64,000 nt of DNA from Styela clava. Taxonomy: Eukaryota > Chordata > Ascidiacea > Stolidobranchia > Styelidae. The stretch lies in NCBI RefSeq assembly GCF_964204865.1, contig NC_135262.1, forward strand, positions 17,971,650 through 18,035,649, read 5' to 3'. The notes below the pieces were generated by a model, which worked only from the letters and a program-made list of their open reading frames with translations, was not told the origin of the DNA and made no database searches. Position 1 is the stretch's first letter, and the number at the start of each line of letters is the position of its first letter. Shown piece by piece: positions 34,701 to 49,900 of the stretch. The translations under genes were made by a program, and so were the position numbers.

Positions 34701-37055
34701 TACAGAGGGTGTCTCCAAAATATCGTGTCCCACTTGTACCACGTGTCCTACTTGTGCCATGTGTCCCACAAGTCTCATATTTCTTACGTTGTATCACTTG
34801 TCCTAGAGTTGTGAAAATTAACGTATATATTAACTATACCTGATTTAACTATTGTTATAAATATTTATAATAAATGTTTTTAGATTAAATTTTTTAATGG
34901 GGATACATACATTAACGATATACCGATACCGCTTTTATCGCCGATATCGGTACTGATTAGGGTTGCCAACTTTGTGTTAAACTATTCCGGGACACCTTAA
35001 TGTCTAGAATTTGAAAATCGATGCAACAGAAGCTTGTGAAACAGGAAGCACGTCAAAAGCAACAGTGCGCGCAGCGCGTCGTGAAGCGTTATTTTCACAA
35101 CTGTAAATAATTTTATCATAATCAAAGAAACTTGTGAAATGTTGACTCTTTGACACATAAATGCAAAAAAAAATAAAACAGAGGAAATGTACAATTTGTG
35201 CTAAGTAGATTGAATTATTTAACAAAAAACACAATAAATCAGTCTTTCTGGTATTTCAATTTGTATTTTTTATTGTGATTTCGCCGCTTTAAGAAGATCT
35301 TCGTTAGTTTTAGTGAGTTTATGTTAAAATTTGTAATCCTTACGGAAATATATTAATTAATGAACTCTCGCTAAGACAAGGGCTGTCAGCAGGCGTCCCA
35401 AAACAGACGGCTATGCGAGCCTGAAAATTGACTGAATAATGAAATTATGCTCACAAGAGCCTCACGTGCACTATTAACTTAACAAGAGAGCTATGCACAA
35501 ATATATGGGCACGTAGCGCCACATCATTTTGATGACGTCATAGCAAAAAAAAAAAAAAAATTCCATCTTTAACCAATGAAAATTTCAAAGCAATTGGTCC
35601 AGTAATCAAAGAGAAAAGCGATTTCTTCAAAATGTGTCAATGAACAAGAAGAACATAACAAAAAAAACTTGTCCAAAAACGAGAAACACAAAATATTATT
35701 ACACGCCGCAACTTTATTGACTAAATTTTTCAACAAATCTCGCTGGATCAAGTTTTTGATTCTTTCAAATTAAGATGACTGCTATATATAATGTTATCGT
35801 CCATTTTGCAATTATTCAGCATATTTTAATGTTATGTCATCAGGAGGTCACGGTTGACGAAACAGGTCTTATCCACAAATTTCAAGTCACTCCTATTTGA
35901 ATGAACCATACAGACGTAATCGTTTTTAATAAAAAATATATTTAATTTGAGTCAACAAATCTCACTCACTGGATCAAGTTTTTGATTCTCTCAAATTAAG
36001 GTGACTGATATATATAATGTTATCGTCAATTTTGCGATTGTTCAGCATATTTTGATGTTATGCCTCAGGTTGTCCACAAATTTCAAGTCACTCCTATCTG
36101 AATGAACCGTACAGATGTAATCGTTTTTATTAAAAAATATATATATTTGCGTGAATTACATCTGTTTCCAGTTTTGAACTAAGCCGACACGCTTACAATG
36201 GCTTTCTATTTTAGAACGCCTTGGTTGTCGTTAAATTCCGGGACACCCGTCATATACCTCATTCACCAGATATTTTCTCCATACATATCTCGTTTTCCTC
36301 ATGAAACAGTCGCGATGATTATTTGCTTGTTCGATCGACATTTTCAGCGAGACTTTTCTGTTACGTAAAGTATTCAACCCATGGCAATTACCCTAATTGT
36401 TTTTAATTCGCGGTAGCGTCTTTTTAATATTTTATTACAATACATTATTACAAATTCAAGGTAGCCGCTGACAAGTAGACCGAATGGTCATTTCCCGGCC
36501 ATCCTGTCCGTTCTGGGCAAAGGCATGTATATTTTTTCAAATTTTTTTTTTGTGCCCGTTTGCCTGGACGGCTAATAAAAAACGATTTGATTGATTGATT
36601 GAAATTTAATACGTGGACATATACACTTTAGATAAACTGCCTGGTTATATTTAGTTTTGATAGGTATGTTTGCAATCTTGCTAATTCGTTATCGCCGTTA
36701 GGAATCCGTTTTTGGCTATTCTGCGAATTAGAGAAATCTGTACTCGTATCATCGATCCGCTCTATCGCAATGCTGCCACTCAGATTATTTAAGATATAAC
36801 CGTTATAATCTCACGAAGTAAAATCTATTTTAGTACAATGAAACTTGATTGGATTAATTAATTTATCACCACAATCCGCGTCGCGTTTACAACTTTGTAT
36901 AATGTTTCCAAAGCTGATCAACCATAATGTGCGTCTAAGACGAAGCAATCCACGATTTTAGCAAAATTCACGCGGTATTAGCGACTAGTGGGACACATGG
37001 GACATGCGGTACAAGTTGGACACGGGGTACAACGACATTTTGGAGGCACGGTATA
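34701..37055. mobile_element. Candidate Tc1/mariner-like element with long inverted ends
   Basis: The left end (34701-34790) and right end (36985-37055) are inverted copies of about 70 bases. Left reads GGGTGTCTCCAAAATATCG, then GTGTCCCACTTGTACCACG and more GTGTCC/ACTTGT words. The right end read on the minus strand is CCGTGCCTCCAAAATGTCG, then CGTGTCCAACTTGTACCGC. TA and CAGA lie outside both ends, so a TA target site is possible, but the exact border is ambiguous. The inside has no transposase-sized frame. It holds a 222-bp tandem duplication and two copies of ATTCCGGGACACC. Confidence 0.6.
35731..36145 (+). repeat. Tandem duplication, about 222 bp period
   Basis: CAACAAATCTCGCTGGATC... 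at 35731 is repeated as CAACAAATCTCACTCACTGGATC at 35953. The two units stay alignable through TATATAATGTTATCGTC and CAAGTCACTCCTAT to GTAATCGTTTTTA. The second unit lacks about 30 bases around 35840-35870. Confidence 0.85.
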
Positions 37056-37828
37056 CAGATCGTACCACATTCATAGTAATTCCTTGGTTGTACATCTGTC
37101 GTTTTGGAACTATGCAGTTATATGAAGTTTTATCCTGAATTACTCCTGATAATTTTTGGTGCTAATTATTTCATTTATATTTTAGTCTCCCGTTTTGAAT
37201 ATTATCCATAGTATGGCAAAGCGACACATACATATTGAACGCCAACTATTTTCTAAGCAAGTGGAGTGATTCACTATTGTGTTTCAGGCAATGACTGGAC
37301 AATAATAATGTCAGAGCTTTAGGTTCAACCAAAATAAGTTTTTGAATCGCTGATGGGTCTGCAACAGATTTCCCGTCATCTTTAGAACTTATAGCCATAA
37401 CTTTCATTTTTTCTCCCTACTAACCTCTGACAGGGGGATTACTGTCCAATGACAAAGCGCATACGCTTTTGAGCCAATTTTTAAAGAAATTTGTTGTTTT
37501 GTTCTTGTCTACGCCATTATAAAATGACTTATACAATCAATCGTTTTCAAATTGTATCAGCCAGTTCACAGGAGCATGTGAGCCCAAATAGGGCGAGTCA
37601 AACAAAAAACGCGACAATCGCGATGCAAAAAAGACTACATACATGGGCGAGTTGAATAGAAGCACAAAAGAAGTAGTGGAGTCTTCAAATCCTACCTTAT
37701 AGCGGTAATGAGGAATAAGCATTTATGTGGCCGCACTTACTCAAAATCCTGAATTTTCATCTCATCCTCTACCAGATTAAGAGAACTGTCTATCTAGTGA
37801 AACAAATTGATACACACATACACACAAA

Positions 37829-37834
37829 TTTATT
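37829..37834 (-). terminator. Poly(A) signal of HERC2
   Basis: AATAAA on the minus strand, about 92 bases after the HERC2 stop codon. It is the first such signal after the coding end. Confidence 0.6.
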
Positions 37835-37925
37835 TTTACAATCAACGTCAAGAGTACATCTTCGAAGAAGACACAGTGTACTTGGTTAGTCGAATATGAA
37901 ACTACCAGATAATATACTATATATT

Positions 37926-40900
37926 TTACCATGAATCAGTGTCGGAATTGGAATCCGGTCCACTCGTCCAACTATCTTCATCATTGTCACTAAACAAAGC
38001 GTTTCTTATCGCTGTGGCAGTACTTGGGTCTAAGTCTGTACGACGTGACAAGAGGGTGCTTGCTCGTGCTCGTCTGTGTCTTTGTAAATATCTTGTGGAA
38101 CTTGAAGAGTAACGTGACAAAAGATTTAAGCTTGTAGTTCGTACCTGAGAGCGGAGACGTTCCACTGCTGTAGCGGCGGCACTCACTGCAGTTCTAACGC
38201 CTGATGTACTCGGCTGTTGTCTGGCAATTTCTAAATAGCAACAATAAGTTCGAAATAACGGGCTAAACTGGACAATGTCGATTAGATCTCATTCATTGTT
38301 AGTTTCTGCTGTAGTTCAATTACATGAATGAATCCCAAATGTTTAACCTTGCGAGTGTTTCCTACACATAAACATAACTCACATTGGTGACAAGGGCAAA
38401 TGTTTAACCTTGCGATTGCGAGTGTTTCCTACACATAAACATAACTCACATTGGTGACAAGGAGACGGGCCACCTATGCACCATTACTGGTTGTTTTCAA
38501 TTTTCGCTTCCCCAGATTAGATATAAATTACCATTAAGATTACCTGTCACTCGTAATGCATTTGCAACAAGATCTTCTAAATCTTCTTCTTCATTTTCAC
38601 CATTCAAATTCATCCTCGCATAATCATCGGTATCGATTGATTTGCAAAAGTAGATTGCATACTTCAACTTTTCATCCATGATCGCCTAAAACATTATGCG
38701 ATATGATATACATGAGCAATAAATTTTCTGATGTATCATTTTGTATGCTCATTGGTAAAATGTAGTATTTGTGAAAATGTTTTGTGAAAATGTTATTTTA
38801 ACCATCGGCTTATTTTACTAAGATTTTTTCAATTGAGAAGTAGAATATGTACAACAAGGATCAACATAACAATAACTCATAAAAATGCAAGTCAATATTT
38901 TCCATTTTGAGTTATGTCTCACCTTTGAACTATATCTCGGCAGTTTCAACAAGAAGAAACATGTGTAAGACTCTGGTAGATAATGATCTGCAGGATGGTA
39001 CTTGTCCAATACCTTGCAGAAAAAAAAGCATATATTAAAAATATGATAAGAAGACTCATATGTTTATAAAATAGTTAATGCATATCAGAACATATTGGAA
39101 AAACTGATTTTAATAATTGAAATTCAAATATTGATTACCTGTATGACAAAATCCCTCCCCCTGAAATCTGCGATTGTTCTTGGCAATCGAGTTCGACCCC
39201 AAACAAATCTCAAGAACAAAGATTTTTCTTCATTTGTTAAAGATTCCATGATTTCCCAAAACCATTTTTGAAGTTGATCGTCAGATGAGCCACCTTTGAA
39301 AGAGGCCACTGACTTGAGAAGCGAAATGGGAATGTCAGGACTACCACAAACCTATAAAAATATAAAAGCAATTTTGAGAGTCAAAGATCATATCAATTTT
39401 GACGATGGAAAAATATGAACTACTTCCATATTTGTGCTTTGAATAAGTTGTTACATGACAGACTACAGATTCATGTTCAGTTTTTATTCAGCAGCATAGA
39501 GTCTGATAATCGCCCCGCAAATATTTGCTAACCTTTTTTGCATACAGTATTTCATGACATAAAAAACCAAAATCAAACTTATAATAACAGTGAAGACAAT
39601 ATTTAATAAGCATGATTAATATGTTATGGTACACAGAAATTCCCAAGTTGCTTGAAACATATTCGATAGAGAACATAACTTTTGTGCAGAGTCCCAGATT
39701 ATTGAAACTTTAAGGTACAATCATACAAAAACAAAATTTCAAGTGGTAAATAAATTCTCTTACAAGTAAACAAGAAATTTATTGGTTCCGTTCTTGGATC
39801 ACCCTGTACATATTCATATATCGTTGATTCCTTAGGCATTTATTTAAGCATGGAAAAAAAACTTTACTAAAATTCTGCGTTGAAATCATTTCTTTCCACA
39901 AATGTATCAATTAGTTTGTATATACTTTTGAATATTTACATTCATACTTAGAAATACAATGTTGCAACTGCGTTCAATTTGACATGTGAAATTATCGCAC
40001 ATAATCCTAAAAAATTTTCTAATTTTAAGACATTAAAACCAGCTTATCTACCATTCAAACCTACCATTGTTTCAAGTTCTTGTGCAGTAAATAAGGATAT
40101 CAAAGGCAGAGGAACAACATGTGCAATACCATCTCGAACATGCTGTACAACATCGTCAAATTCATGCAATCTAAAAACAAATAAAAACTCCTAAATGACT
40201 GGAAACCTGAGAATAATTTGGGTATAAAATGGAATTAACGATATAGAAAATAATCAGTGCTAAAAAGATCTTTGATGTAATTTCATGATATAAGCTAACT
40301 GTATGTATGTATGTTTATTTATCACGTAATGATAAGATACGTAGACAAAGTGGCATATTAACAATGCTAGAGACGGGATGCATGTAAAAGACCATACTGG
40401 CCTAAAACACAAATTTGCAGTAAATCGCACATTAAATCATGGATTAATATGAAAGAAATACATAATAAAGATGTTCGTTCTATAACCTGAATTGGATAGC
40501 TTGACGAATATATTCGTTTCTGTTTCCAACAGTTACAGTAGAATGCAATTTGTTCAATTGGACATCCTGCAATAAAAATAAAAAAATTTTAAATAAAGGA
40601 ACTAAAGGGTAGAGATATGGAATGATTACGGTAACTTTGATTCCACATATATATATTCACTTCTCCGTTATCAGGATATCTTACATATTTTAAGCAAATA
40701 GCTTTATGCAAAAAAAAACTAATTTATGGAAAGGTTACTAGGAAGTAAGAATATAAGTCGTTAAAATTCACAACTAACCTTTCCAACAATATTTTGAACT
40801 GAGAATGGTAGATTCATTGAATTAAGTTCTTCTGCATCTGCATCTCGTATAAACATGAGTTTGGGCAGGAAATCCTGGAAAAAATGCAAAATAAAAAAAT

Positions 40901-43900
40901 TCAGTGACTGTAAACAAGGATGAAGTTGCTTCACATTGCAGTAAAAATGACCCCAATATCACATTTATGACTTGAAAGGTATTGAAAACAATATTTCAAG
41001 GTAATCATGTTTTCTCAGGCAAGAACGCTTCACAGTCAACTAGAGGGAACAGTCACTAGAGAAGAGGTGAACAACCAGAAAAGCAACTAACTAATCTTCC
41101 AATGATTTCATGCTTTCATAGATTAAGCATTGGAACACAATAAACACCAACACTAATTTTTTTTTTAATAAAACCGGGACCAAGTACTATAGCTATAACA
41201 TACGAGTAGAGGGATGAAATTTCACCTTATCGACTTCTGAAATATCAGTCAAACATTGAGATTGCCCCGATATTAATTTCCAAACTGGTTCTGCAAATTT
41301 CAAACTGAGAGGACTTCCAGTCCTGATAGCAATTCCAATCAAAATACCTGAATTCATATTATAAACAGATGAAAGTAATAAAATGATGAACATTACGAAA
41401 TTTCAACAATTGGGTTGTTGGCTTTCAGCAAAGGAATAGGCAATGAGTGAAATGAAGCGAATATAAATCGCAATATGAGCTATTACCAATGATAAGATAG
41501 GATTTCCTTATTATCCCAAGGGAGAAGGAAAGCGATGAGAGGGCTTAACCATATGTACTACTACGGCTTCTCGTTTCGTGACCAGTACATGCCAGGTATG
41601 GAATTATTGATTGTTTCAGATGTGTGTACCCAATGGAGGAAGCAGGACTAGCGGTTATGTGAAACCACGCCTACAGTGGTGAAAAATCCTCTCACGCATA
41701 ATTAATCCCTACAGGATTCGGTACTCCCGTCTGGCCATAATTTTATTTCGATTTTCTTTAAAGAGTTCCGGGACTGTCTGTGTTAGCCAAGTGAATATAC
41801 CCCTGCCCATAGGTTTCCGTCCCTTTACACAACTTGATGTGAGGTAGGCGAAAAAAATTAGTTACCTCTGCGCCAACAGTGTCATTCTTATAAAGTATAT
41901 TTTTCCAATAAAGATATTGACAAAGAAAAGTTTCCTATTGAAAATAAGTATTTCACTCATAAAATACTAACACTGTATTCTATAAACAAATAGAAAGTAA
42001 TACCAACCAACATACCCACAAATTTGAAAAGTCTATGATAAGCAGAATGAAAGATGTCTTCACTTTCCGGCAGAGGTGGTTTGAGAACAAAACAGTCTCT
42101 GTTAGCTCCTGCTTCATCACGTCCATTTGGAGTCTGCGTCAGAAGAGGAACAGAACCATTTTCAAGTTCATCGCAAATTTCTGCAATTGATTCACTATAT
42201 CCACCGCCACAGTCATCAACCGATTCACCTATGGTTAGGAATAAAGAGAATATTTACATATTATGAAATGCATTGTATGAATATGTTTGGACAAGGCTCT
42301 GATCTGAATAACCAAATTCCTATGGAGGTTAGCATAGTTTATAACCAGAAAGTTAATACATGATTCTGAACATCGAAAAGCTGTTTTTCCAAATGAGATT
42401 TCAGCTCTGGGTTGAAAAAAATTCAGTCAGAGTCAGAGTTATTTGTTACTTAAGCAATCAAAAAGTTCCAACAATAAAGTTTTTAAGTAATATAAAAATG
42501 ACAGAAGTTGTCAAGAAGGGTTGCTCTGTTATCGGGTCTGCAACACCTTTAGATAAGCAAAGAAAAATAAATAAAATAAATTATAGAGATAGTAAAAATA
42601 CATAACAATAGAAATACATTAATTTTTAGTGGCTCATTGGCACATTCTAGTGGTAACAATATCAAAATTGACCTCTGTAATGGAACGTTTCTGGAAAATC
42701 GACAGTTTCATTACGTGATGGTCATTGAAAAACCAGTTTATTGAAATTTAAAAAGTTTATTGTATAGAAAACAAAAATCTTCCAAAGGAAGTTAGAAATG
42801 ATTCCTCTGCTCTGATTCCCGAAAATATCAGATATTGATTACAAGAATTTAGGCCGATGCAATCCTTATCGTCTGTCAAGAACGATTAGACAACTTAATG
42901 CTTTGAGTTTGAGTTCTGGATTCAACTATCAACAATGAACCCAGACTCTTGGATAATTCAAGATTTCAATACAATAGAACAAATATTCAAATACTAATAC
43001 ATTGATGAAGATATTTCAAGATATTTCAATTTTTGAAAAATACCAATACCATAATGCTGTATGTTCGTAACACAATAGATGGGATCATACCTATAAATTT
43101 AACTTTCCAAACTCTGTGTGGTAGCAAGACACTGTCTGGCAATAATCTGTCCATATTCTTCGTTGCTTGAGACAAAACAGTTATCCATATATCGTTGCCA
43201 GTAAGAGGTTGACCACTTTTCTTCAGACCTTTAATCTGAAGGGTGATTGAATGGCAAAAAATAAACCAGTACTTTTATGAAACTCAAGAAAATTTATTCA
43301 CTTTCCAAAAGTTTCATTAATCTAGGACACTTTGCACAAAAGTTGGGTTTTCTCCAGAACAGTGTTTACCAAACTTTTTTATAGCAGCGGTTGCTGCTTT
43401 CTGACTGCCAAACGTACTTTCGGAACTGCTGCTCTAGAATATGTTCCAAATGACCTGGTTTTTTTTTGGGCCACTTTGTATCTTTTTACAAATTTAGCAT
43501 TGCACATAAACAGTTTTGGGTCTTGTCAGTTTCAATAACAGCAAAACAACCATATAGTTACTCCATGTCAAACTTGCAACACTCCATATATTAAATATTA
43601 AATGATTAATAGTCAAGTTCTTCTTTGAACAGTTAAATAAACAATTTTATTATACAACACATACAAATTTTCTATATTATACTACCTCAATTCTATTCAA
43701 CTCAATGTTTGGTCCATGATGTTTATCTCGAACCATCGTCGTCTGAACAACTTTACGGAAAACACATTCTTTTCCTGAGTTAATTAATAAGCCTCGAACT
43801 TCATCAGGAAAGCATGAGGAGGTTGAGTAAATTGGATGACTAGTCATGAGATCCTTCGAGAGTGATGAGACTGGTGAGTGTCTCCATGAGTTATCAATGA

Positions 43901-43933
43901 GAGTGAAGAATTTAATGCAAGAACAGAAGAGTT
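37926..43933 (-). CDS. HERC2: HERC2 HECT domain and extended tail
   Basis: Exons 43686-43933 to 37926-38230. HECT N-lobe landmarks: [33 protein letters not shown] and [20 protein letters not shown]. The C-lobe has [20 protein letters not shown] and [19 protein letters not shown], whose Cys codon (38959-38961) is the thioester residue. Then come [20 protein letters not shown] and an acidic stretch. The last exon adds about 101 residues, Ser/Arg-rich and ending [12 protein letters not shown]...DSW; vertebrate HERC2 stops within a few dozen residues of this point. The stop is at 37926-37928. Confidence 0.95.
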
Positions 43934-46900
43934 CTGAAAAAAAATGGAATATTCGTTATGATGCATACTCACAACTTTTGCTCTGAACAAAGCCCAGTAC
44001 TAGGAGCCCATGATATCTAATGATATAGAAGGAGCCACTATTATTCCGGAAGAACTGGAATCTTTCCAAACCTGTATTTATTACCCAATGCATTACAAGT
44101 TATTGAATAGGGTGGGGTGCATAGGAATCAAACTCAATCTGCAATGCCAACATGCTTCAAGTCTTACGCTTTAACGACTGGGCCATTGTGTTGCCTGACT
44201 GAAGATTGGAATAGGGATAAAAAATTTCCTTATTACTTCGTTACATACAAAAGGTTGATTGTAATATACATGATTTTTTATTTCAAGATCTCAGGAATAT
44301 TCAAAATTTCATTACTTGTGAGTGACAAGAGTACTGATTTTGAGTGGTACATGAGGGCAAAATGATGTCATTTTATTATTTTACAGTTTATTATTGACGA
44401 TAGTTACAGAATTTTTAGTTCAGGTTATTAAATTAATCTCATTCTGGTTCATATGTTAAACATGGACTGATGATCCTTTGCGGTGCCGGTCCCCCTAGAC
44501 CTTTCACCATGATAATTTAAGTAAGAAAATATTTAAAATATTACAACATGCCTGTAAATTGACTGAGCAGGACCAACCGATTTCTTAATATTGAAATATG
44601 CATTCCTTGCAGTAAATTATACTTCAGCGGAACAGACATTGGTAGATTATGTTGTTTTGATCCATGTCTCAATCTCGAATTTCCAGTCGACCAAGCGATA
44701 CTATGCGCTGATCCACAAGCTACTCTATCAACGCCTTGATCTGAGAGTGACTTTATTAAAACTACTCTCTCAGCTGCTTGTGTTGTTGAATCTCCAATCT
44801 GAAAAATAGGAATTTCGCATGCAATTTTTATCCGTGAAGATGATAAAAAATTCAATCCAAATTCCCAATTCCCGAATTTTTTCGATGCAATTATGCAACT
44901 GGGGGACTACCAAACGCACGGCTGACAGGAAAAGTTAGAAAAATATATTTTCATCCGTCATTAAGAGTCTAATGAGGCAGTTGAACGGTTGAACGCAATG
45001 TCACCAGCTTGTTAGGATTCAGCTATATTTTAGTCTCCCTGTCAGACCATGTTAGGGCATCTAAAAGTGTGGTCACAGCACTAAATAAATATGCTTCACC
45101 AAAGTTATGAGAAACTCTTTAACCTGATCGCACTCACAAGAAATATTTAAATTAGATTTATTTCTGTAGCAAAAATGATTGATACAAAGCACTGAACTTC
45201 AGTTTGAGTTCAATATCGCTGTGCAATGTGATAAGTTCCTCCTCAAACATACTGCTTTCAGAAATATTATCCATAGCTCAAATACGTGAATATGCCAGTG
45301 TTTTGCGCACAGGCCTTTATTTTATTCACTACCTTAATGACTATCATCAGAAAACTATAAAAACGATAAGCGCTCATATCCTGGTCACTGTATGTTTCTC
45401 ATGAATCACATCAGTGCATCGTCAGCATATACGAATTCGCTGCTTTTATGAGTGCAATTAATGGTAACAACAAATCATAGATGAGGCATCGACTGCACAT
45501 AGTATAATATTGGTTAATGAAATTCCATTTTCTTTTTTCGAAATACTTTTTAACCACCTAATGAATGGAGAATCAATAAAAATAGAGAATGCTATAGCAT
45601 ATAATGCTAGAGCATTATAACTCAACACTATGAAATAGTTAATAAAGCCTGAAAGTATCATGCCAAATGGTTGAGTTTTGCACCAAAACCAAAAAAAAAT
45701 TAAATCAAATTTAATAACTGAAGTCATTTACACTTGACCACTTGTGACCACTTGATTTGATGTCAAAACCCACAATCATCTCCTTTTAACAGTCAGCATC
45801 CATAATTCGTCCCACCCATGTCCAATTCGCAGTCAGTGCTTCGTAAACTCCCACAGAGAAGCATTTTCACTTTGAAAACCGCTAATCATCAATAAACGGT
45901 CATAAATACTATAAGATAGTACACAAGTTAAGATAAAAAGTTAATGATGACAATCTACAAACCTGTCCTTCATCATTATCACCCCATGCATAGACTTCTC
46001 CTTCCTCTGAACAAACGATAACATGTAATGATCCAGTAGCAACATCAATTACTTTCCTTCCTCGTAAATCTTCAACGACTTTAGGAAATCGAACATGTTG
46101 ATCTGTGCCATGGCCAAGACGAAAATAGTCACCTTTGCCCCTAGGATTAAAAATAAAAAAATGAAATTATCTTGAGAGTTGAGATCTTGAAGCCTTACTA
46201 AAATTTCAAAATAGAACAATGAAATCATTATATTTGAATGATAAAAATATTTTCCATCGATTTTTGTGTAAATATTTGCATATTTTTTCAAATTTTATAA
46301 CAAAGGATTTTATCACAAATAAAATTAACAACTTCATTTCTACTACAATCTAGACCTAAAATATTGCATCAAAATTTGTCTCCACTCAGACAGGGTGGGT
46401 AGGCAGGGAAATTCCCAATCAACTGAAGAGTTGAAAAAATAATCGTTTTAAGTGTCTTAATGCAAACCGGCACTCATGAACAATTCCAACGCAACACATC
46501 AACCATAGAAGGAAAATTACAATGAAAATTAGTCTTGAAAAACTCCTAAATTGAAAATGGCCGATATATCACTGTGACATGCAAGGCCATTTTTGTCATA
46601 TCTGTGATTAAGGATGTTGGGAGATGTTCTCCAATTGATTAATTACCGGTAGTCACACAATTGCCAATAAATAAAAGTCGTCAATCAGCCACTACTACCA
46701 GTAACATTGCAGGTGTCACTAAAACATCTATGAAAAGGTTTTATTATGAAGAATTCTTACCATGTATAGACAAGACCTGCTTTTGACAAAGCAAGTGAGA
46801 ACTGGCTTCCACATTTCACTGATATAATATATTTATTCTTCAAACCATCGATTTGAACTGGAACTTTTGACCTTTAGAAAGAAAATTGTCTTAAAATGAC

Positions 46901-49900
46901 GAGGAAACACTATTTTACATCCTTACGACAGGAACACATGTACAAATTAAGAAGAGAATTTTAGGTATATCACAAGTAAGTATATAAACAATAACATCAT
47001 ACATTTCACTTCCTCCACGACCTAGTTTTCCGTAATCACCATCCCCCCACGACCACACAATGCCACTTTCTTCCATGCTGTCATCTTTATAGGTCACACA
47101 TAATGTCTGAGCATCTCCACTTCCACAAGCTACACATCGAACATGATAACCATCGAGCACTTCAACCTGGAATAATGATTTAATTTTGAGTAACAAGTCA
47201 GTCATATCGAGCTAAGTGTTAGGAATATACTTATCATGTCACCTCCGATTACCCTGCATGGGTGCGCAGATTCTAATTATTAGGCAAATAATTATGTGTA
47301 AGGATTGCTTGACTTTCATGCAACCGCTCATCAGTTACGGCTTCCTCCATCAACAAGCCCATGCATGAGAAACAAATAAATGGCTAGTTAATTCCATACA
47401 TGATATGGGCGGGTAACTGGACCAGAGGCCATGGTATGGCATATGTCTTAACATATTTTTTCTTGTCTGGGATAAATATGTAAATTCAATCCTGAAAATC
47501 CTAATTAAACTCTTGTTGACTGTACACCTAAATTTCAATTATAATACAAATTGTGCGACATAACTTGTCAATCCAACAATTTCCCACAAAAACAGTCAGG
47601 AAATAAAACCTCTATTACCATTTTGGGTTTCAGTCTATCCTCACTATCACCATGTCCTAGCCTTCCGTATCTTCCTTTTCCCCATGTGTATAATTTACCA
47701 CGACTTGATATAGCGGCACTATGAGATCCACCAGCCGATATGTCAACAACTTCAACTCCTCTCAGAGACTCAATGATGCGTGGCCTGTCATGTGACCTGC
47801 ACGGGATGAGAAACATAATAAAAATTTCTGACTACCTATAAATACTTTTGAATATGACCTGTAAATTTAACTTACGTTCTTGAGCCATGCCCCAACTTTC
47901 CATCACCACCTTCACCCCAGCTGTAAACTTCACCATCGGAGGAAAGTGCTAATATATGTTTGCCACCTGAATTGACAGATACCTGTAGGAAAAAATAATA
48001 CTTGTAAATGGCAAGAAGTGCTCTAATTAAGAAACAACTATATTACAAAATTTATCAAAAATATTTAGAAGAAAAATATTAAATATTACCTTGCATATGT
48101 GGACATGTTGAATAGATTCCAATAATGTTGGTAAAGCAATGGAGTCACTACTTCCAATTCCCAGTCTACCACTTGCTCCATAACCAGTTGCATAAACCTG
48201 CAGAAAAATTGATCACAATTAATGTGGACAAATTTAATTGAATTTATGATCAAATAATACTGGTCGAAAGCAGGGCAGGGGAGCTGGTTTGAAATAACAA
48301 TGTATTCAAAATCATAGTATATTAAAATTGCGGCACCAGCCTCGCAGCTTCATTTTTTACCTCAGAGATGGGTTCATCACCACAACCATCCGGGTTTTCA
48401 GGTTTGAACACTGCAATAAAACATCAGCCCAGCTTTGCTAAAGTAGGACTCAAAACCGTGATATAATGCTTATTCAAATTAAACTAAATTGTGACTATAA
48501 GCTGAAAAGGATAAATATTATTGTTTAGAAAATTACAAATGAGTAAAAATTATTAGATGGTTAGGAGCCGGAGCCACTAAATTTCTGGTAACTGCATCTC
48601 TAACAAGACACCACAGTTCCGTGACACAAGGGAGCTCTCGTCTAAGATTTTTAATTGTTTTGTATTTATAATTATGAGAGAAGTGAATGAAAATACCTTG
48701 CCATCACCAGTCACAGAATATAAGGTTTGTTCTCCACCAGCGAGGCAGACAGGTTGAAGAGAAATCAGCGTACTACATAATGCCGGTACTTTCACCTTTG
48801 CCCCTTCTATACCTCCAAGTTGACCTCTGTGATTGTGACCCCAACCAAATATCTGTCCACTTCCTCCCCATGATTTTGTCCAATCGCTTGGACTCCTAAA
48901 AATGTTGGTTTTTATTGTTTGTAGCCGCATCATTTAGCTGGTGTGAGTCACAAAATTTAATAAAAGACTAGATGAGTTTTCCCTGGAGCCTTTTAAAATT
49001 TCTTTCTGATGTATATTTTATACAGTATTCCTGAATAAATGTTATGTATCTTATGTATGACAATACAGATGCACATTATTCTGGAAAAATGAAGATTCCA
49101 CTTAGGATTATCATTTATAACATCGGGAGAAGAAAGTCAATAAGGTGACTTAATCATATGACGAACCATGCCAACTCTATTTCGGGTAGTGGATTAGTTA
49201 ACCGGGTTTTTGTTTCAGATGCATGGATGGATGGTGGAGGAAGCAGTAACACCATACGACATGAGGAGTCCAGAAATCCTTTCGCACATACGTAATTACT
49301 TACTTATTAATCCACATGACTAATTGTTCGTCCATTTCTTGAGTAAAAATGAAATTATTTTCATCTATATCTTCATCATCCACATCACCTGTCACTTCAT
49401 CTAGTTTTTCGTAGACTTTCTGAAAACGTGTCATTTTGTTGTTACTAGCTAACGAACATGGGCCATTAATAAACTGGTCTGATAATCGAACAACATAATT
49501 TACTCACCTGTATAAATTGCACAGGGAATTGTGTTCGATTCACTAAAGCATTCATACTTTCTTTTGCCAAGAAATAATCGGAAAAAGTCAGTAATTTTTG
49601 TCTTTCTTCACGTTTTGCAATATAATTCAATCGAAGATCGCTTGCTAGTTCTAGAAGTACCTGTAAAAATACATAAAATTAAATGAATAATATTTGCTAT
49701 TTATGTTATTGCAAGTGGCATATTTGAAGTACGGAAATAGCTACTATGTCCCTGAAGTAAAATAAGTGTAAAGAGAATAGGTATTCCAATAAATGAATTC
49801 CAATAAAACAAACTCACCCTCAAGAAAGGACTGTACATCAATTGTCTTCCATTTTTAATACAAGGTTCTTCATACTTGTATTGTGTAGATATGAGGTCAG

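Noticed and set aside
43360..43560. hAT-like left end CAGTGTTTACCAAAC
   Set aside because: No matching right end or 8-bp duplication was found nearby; it could be chance or a fragment.
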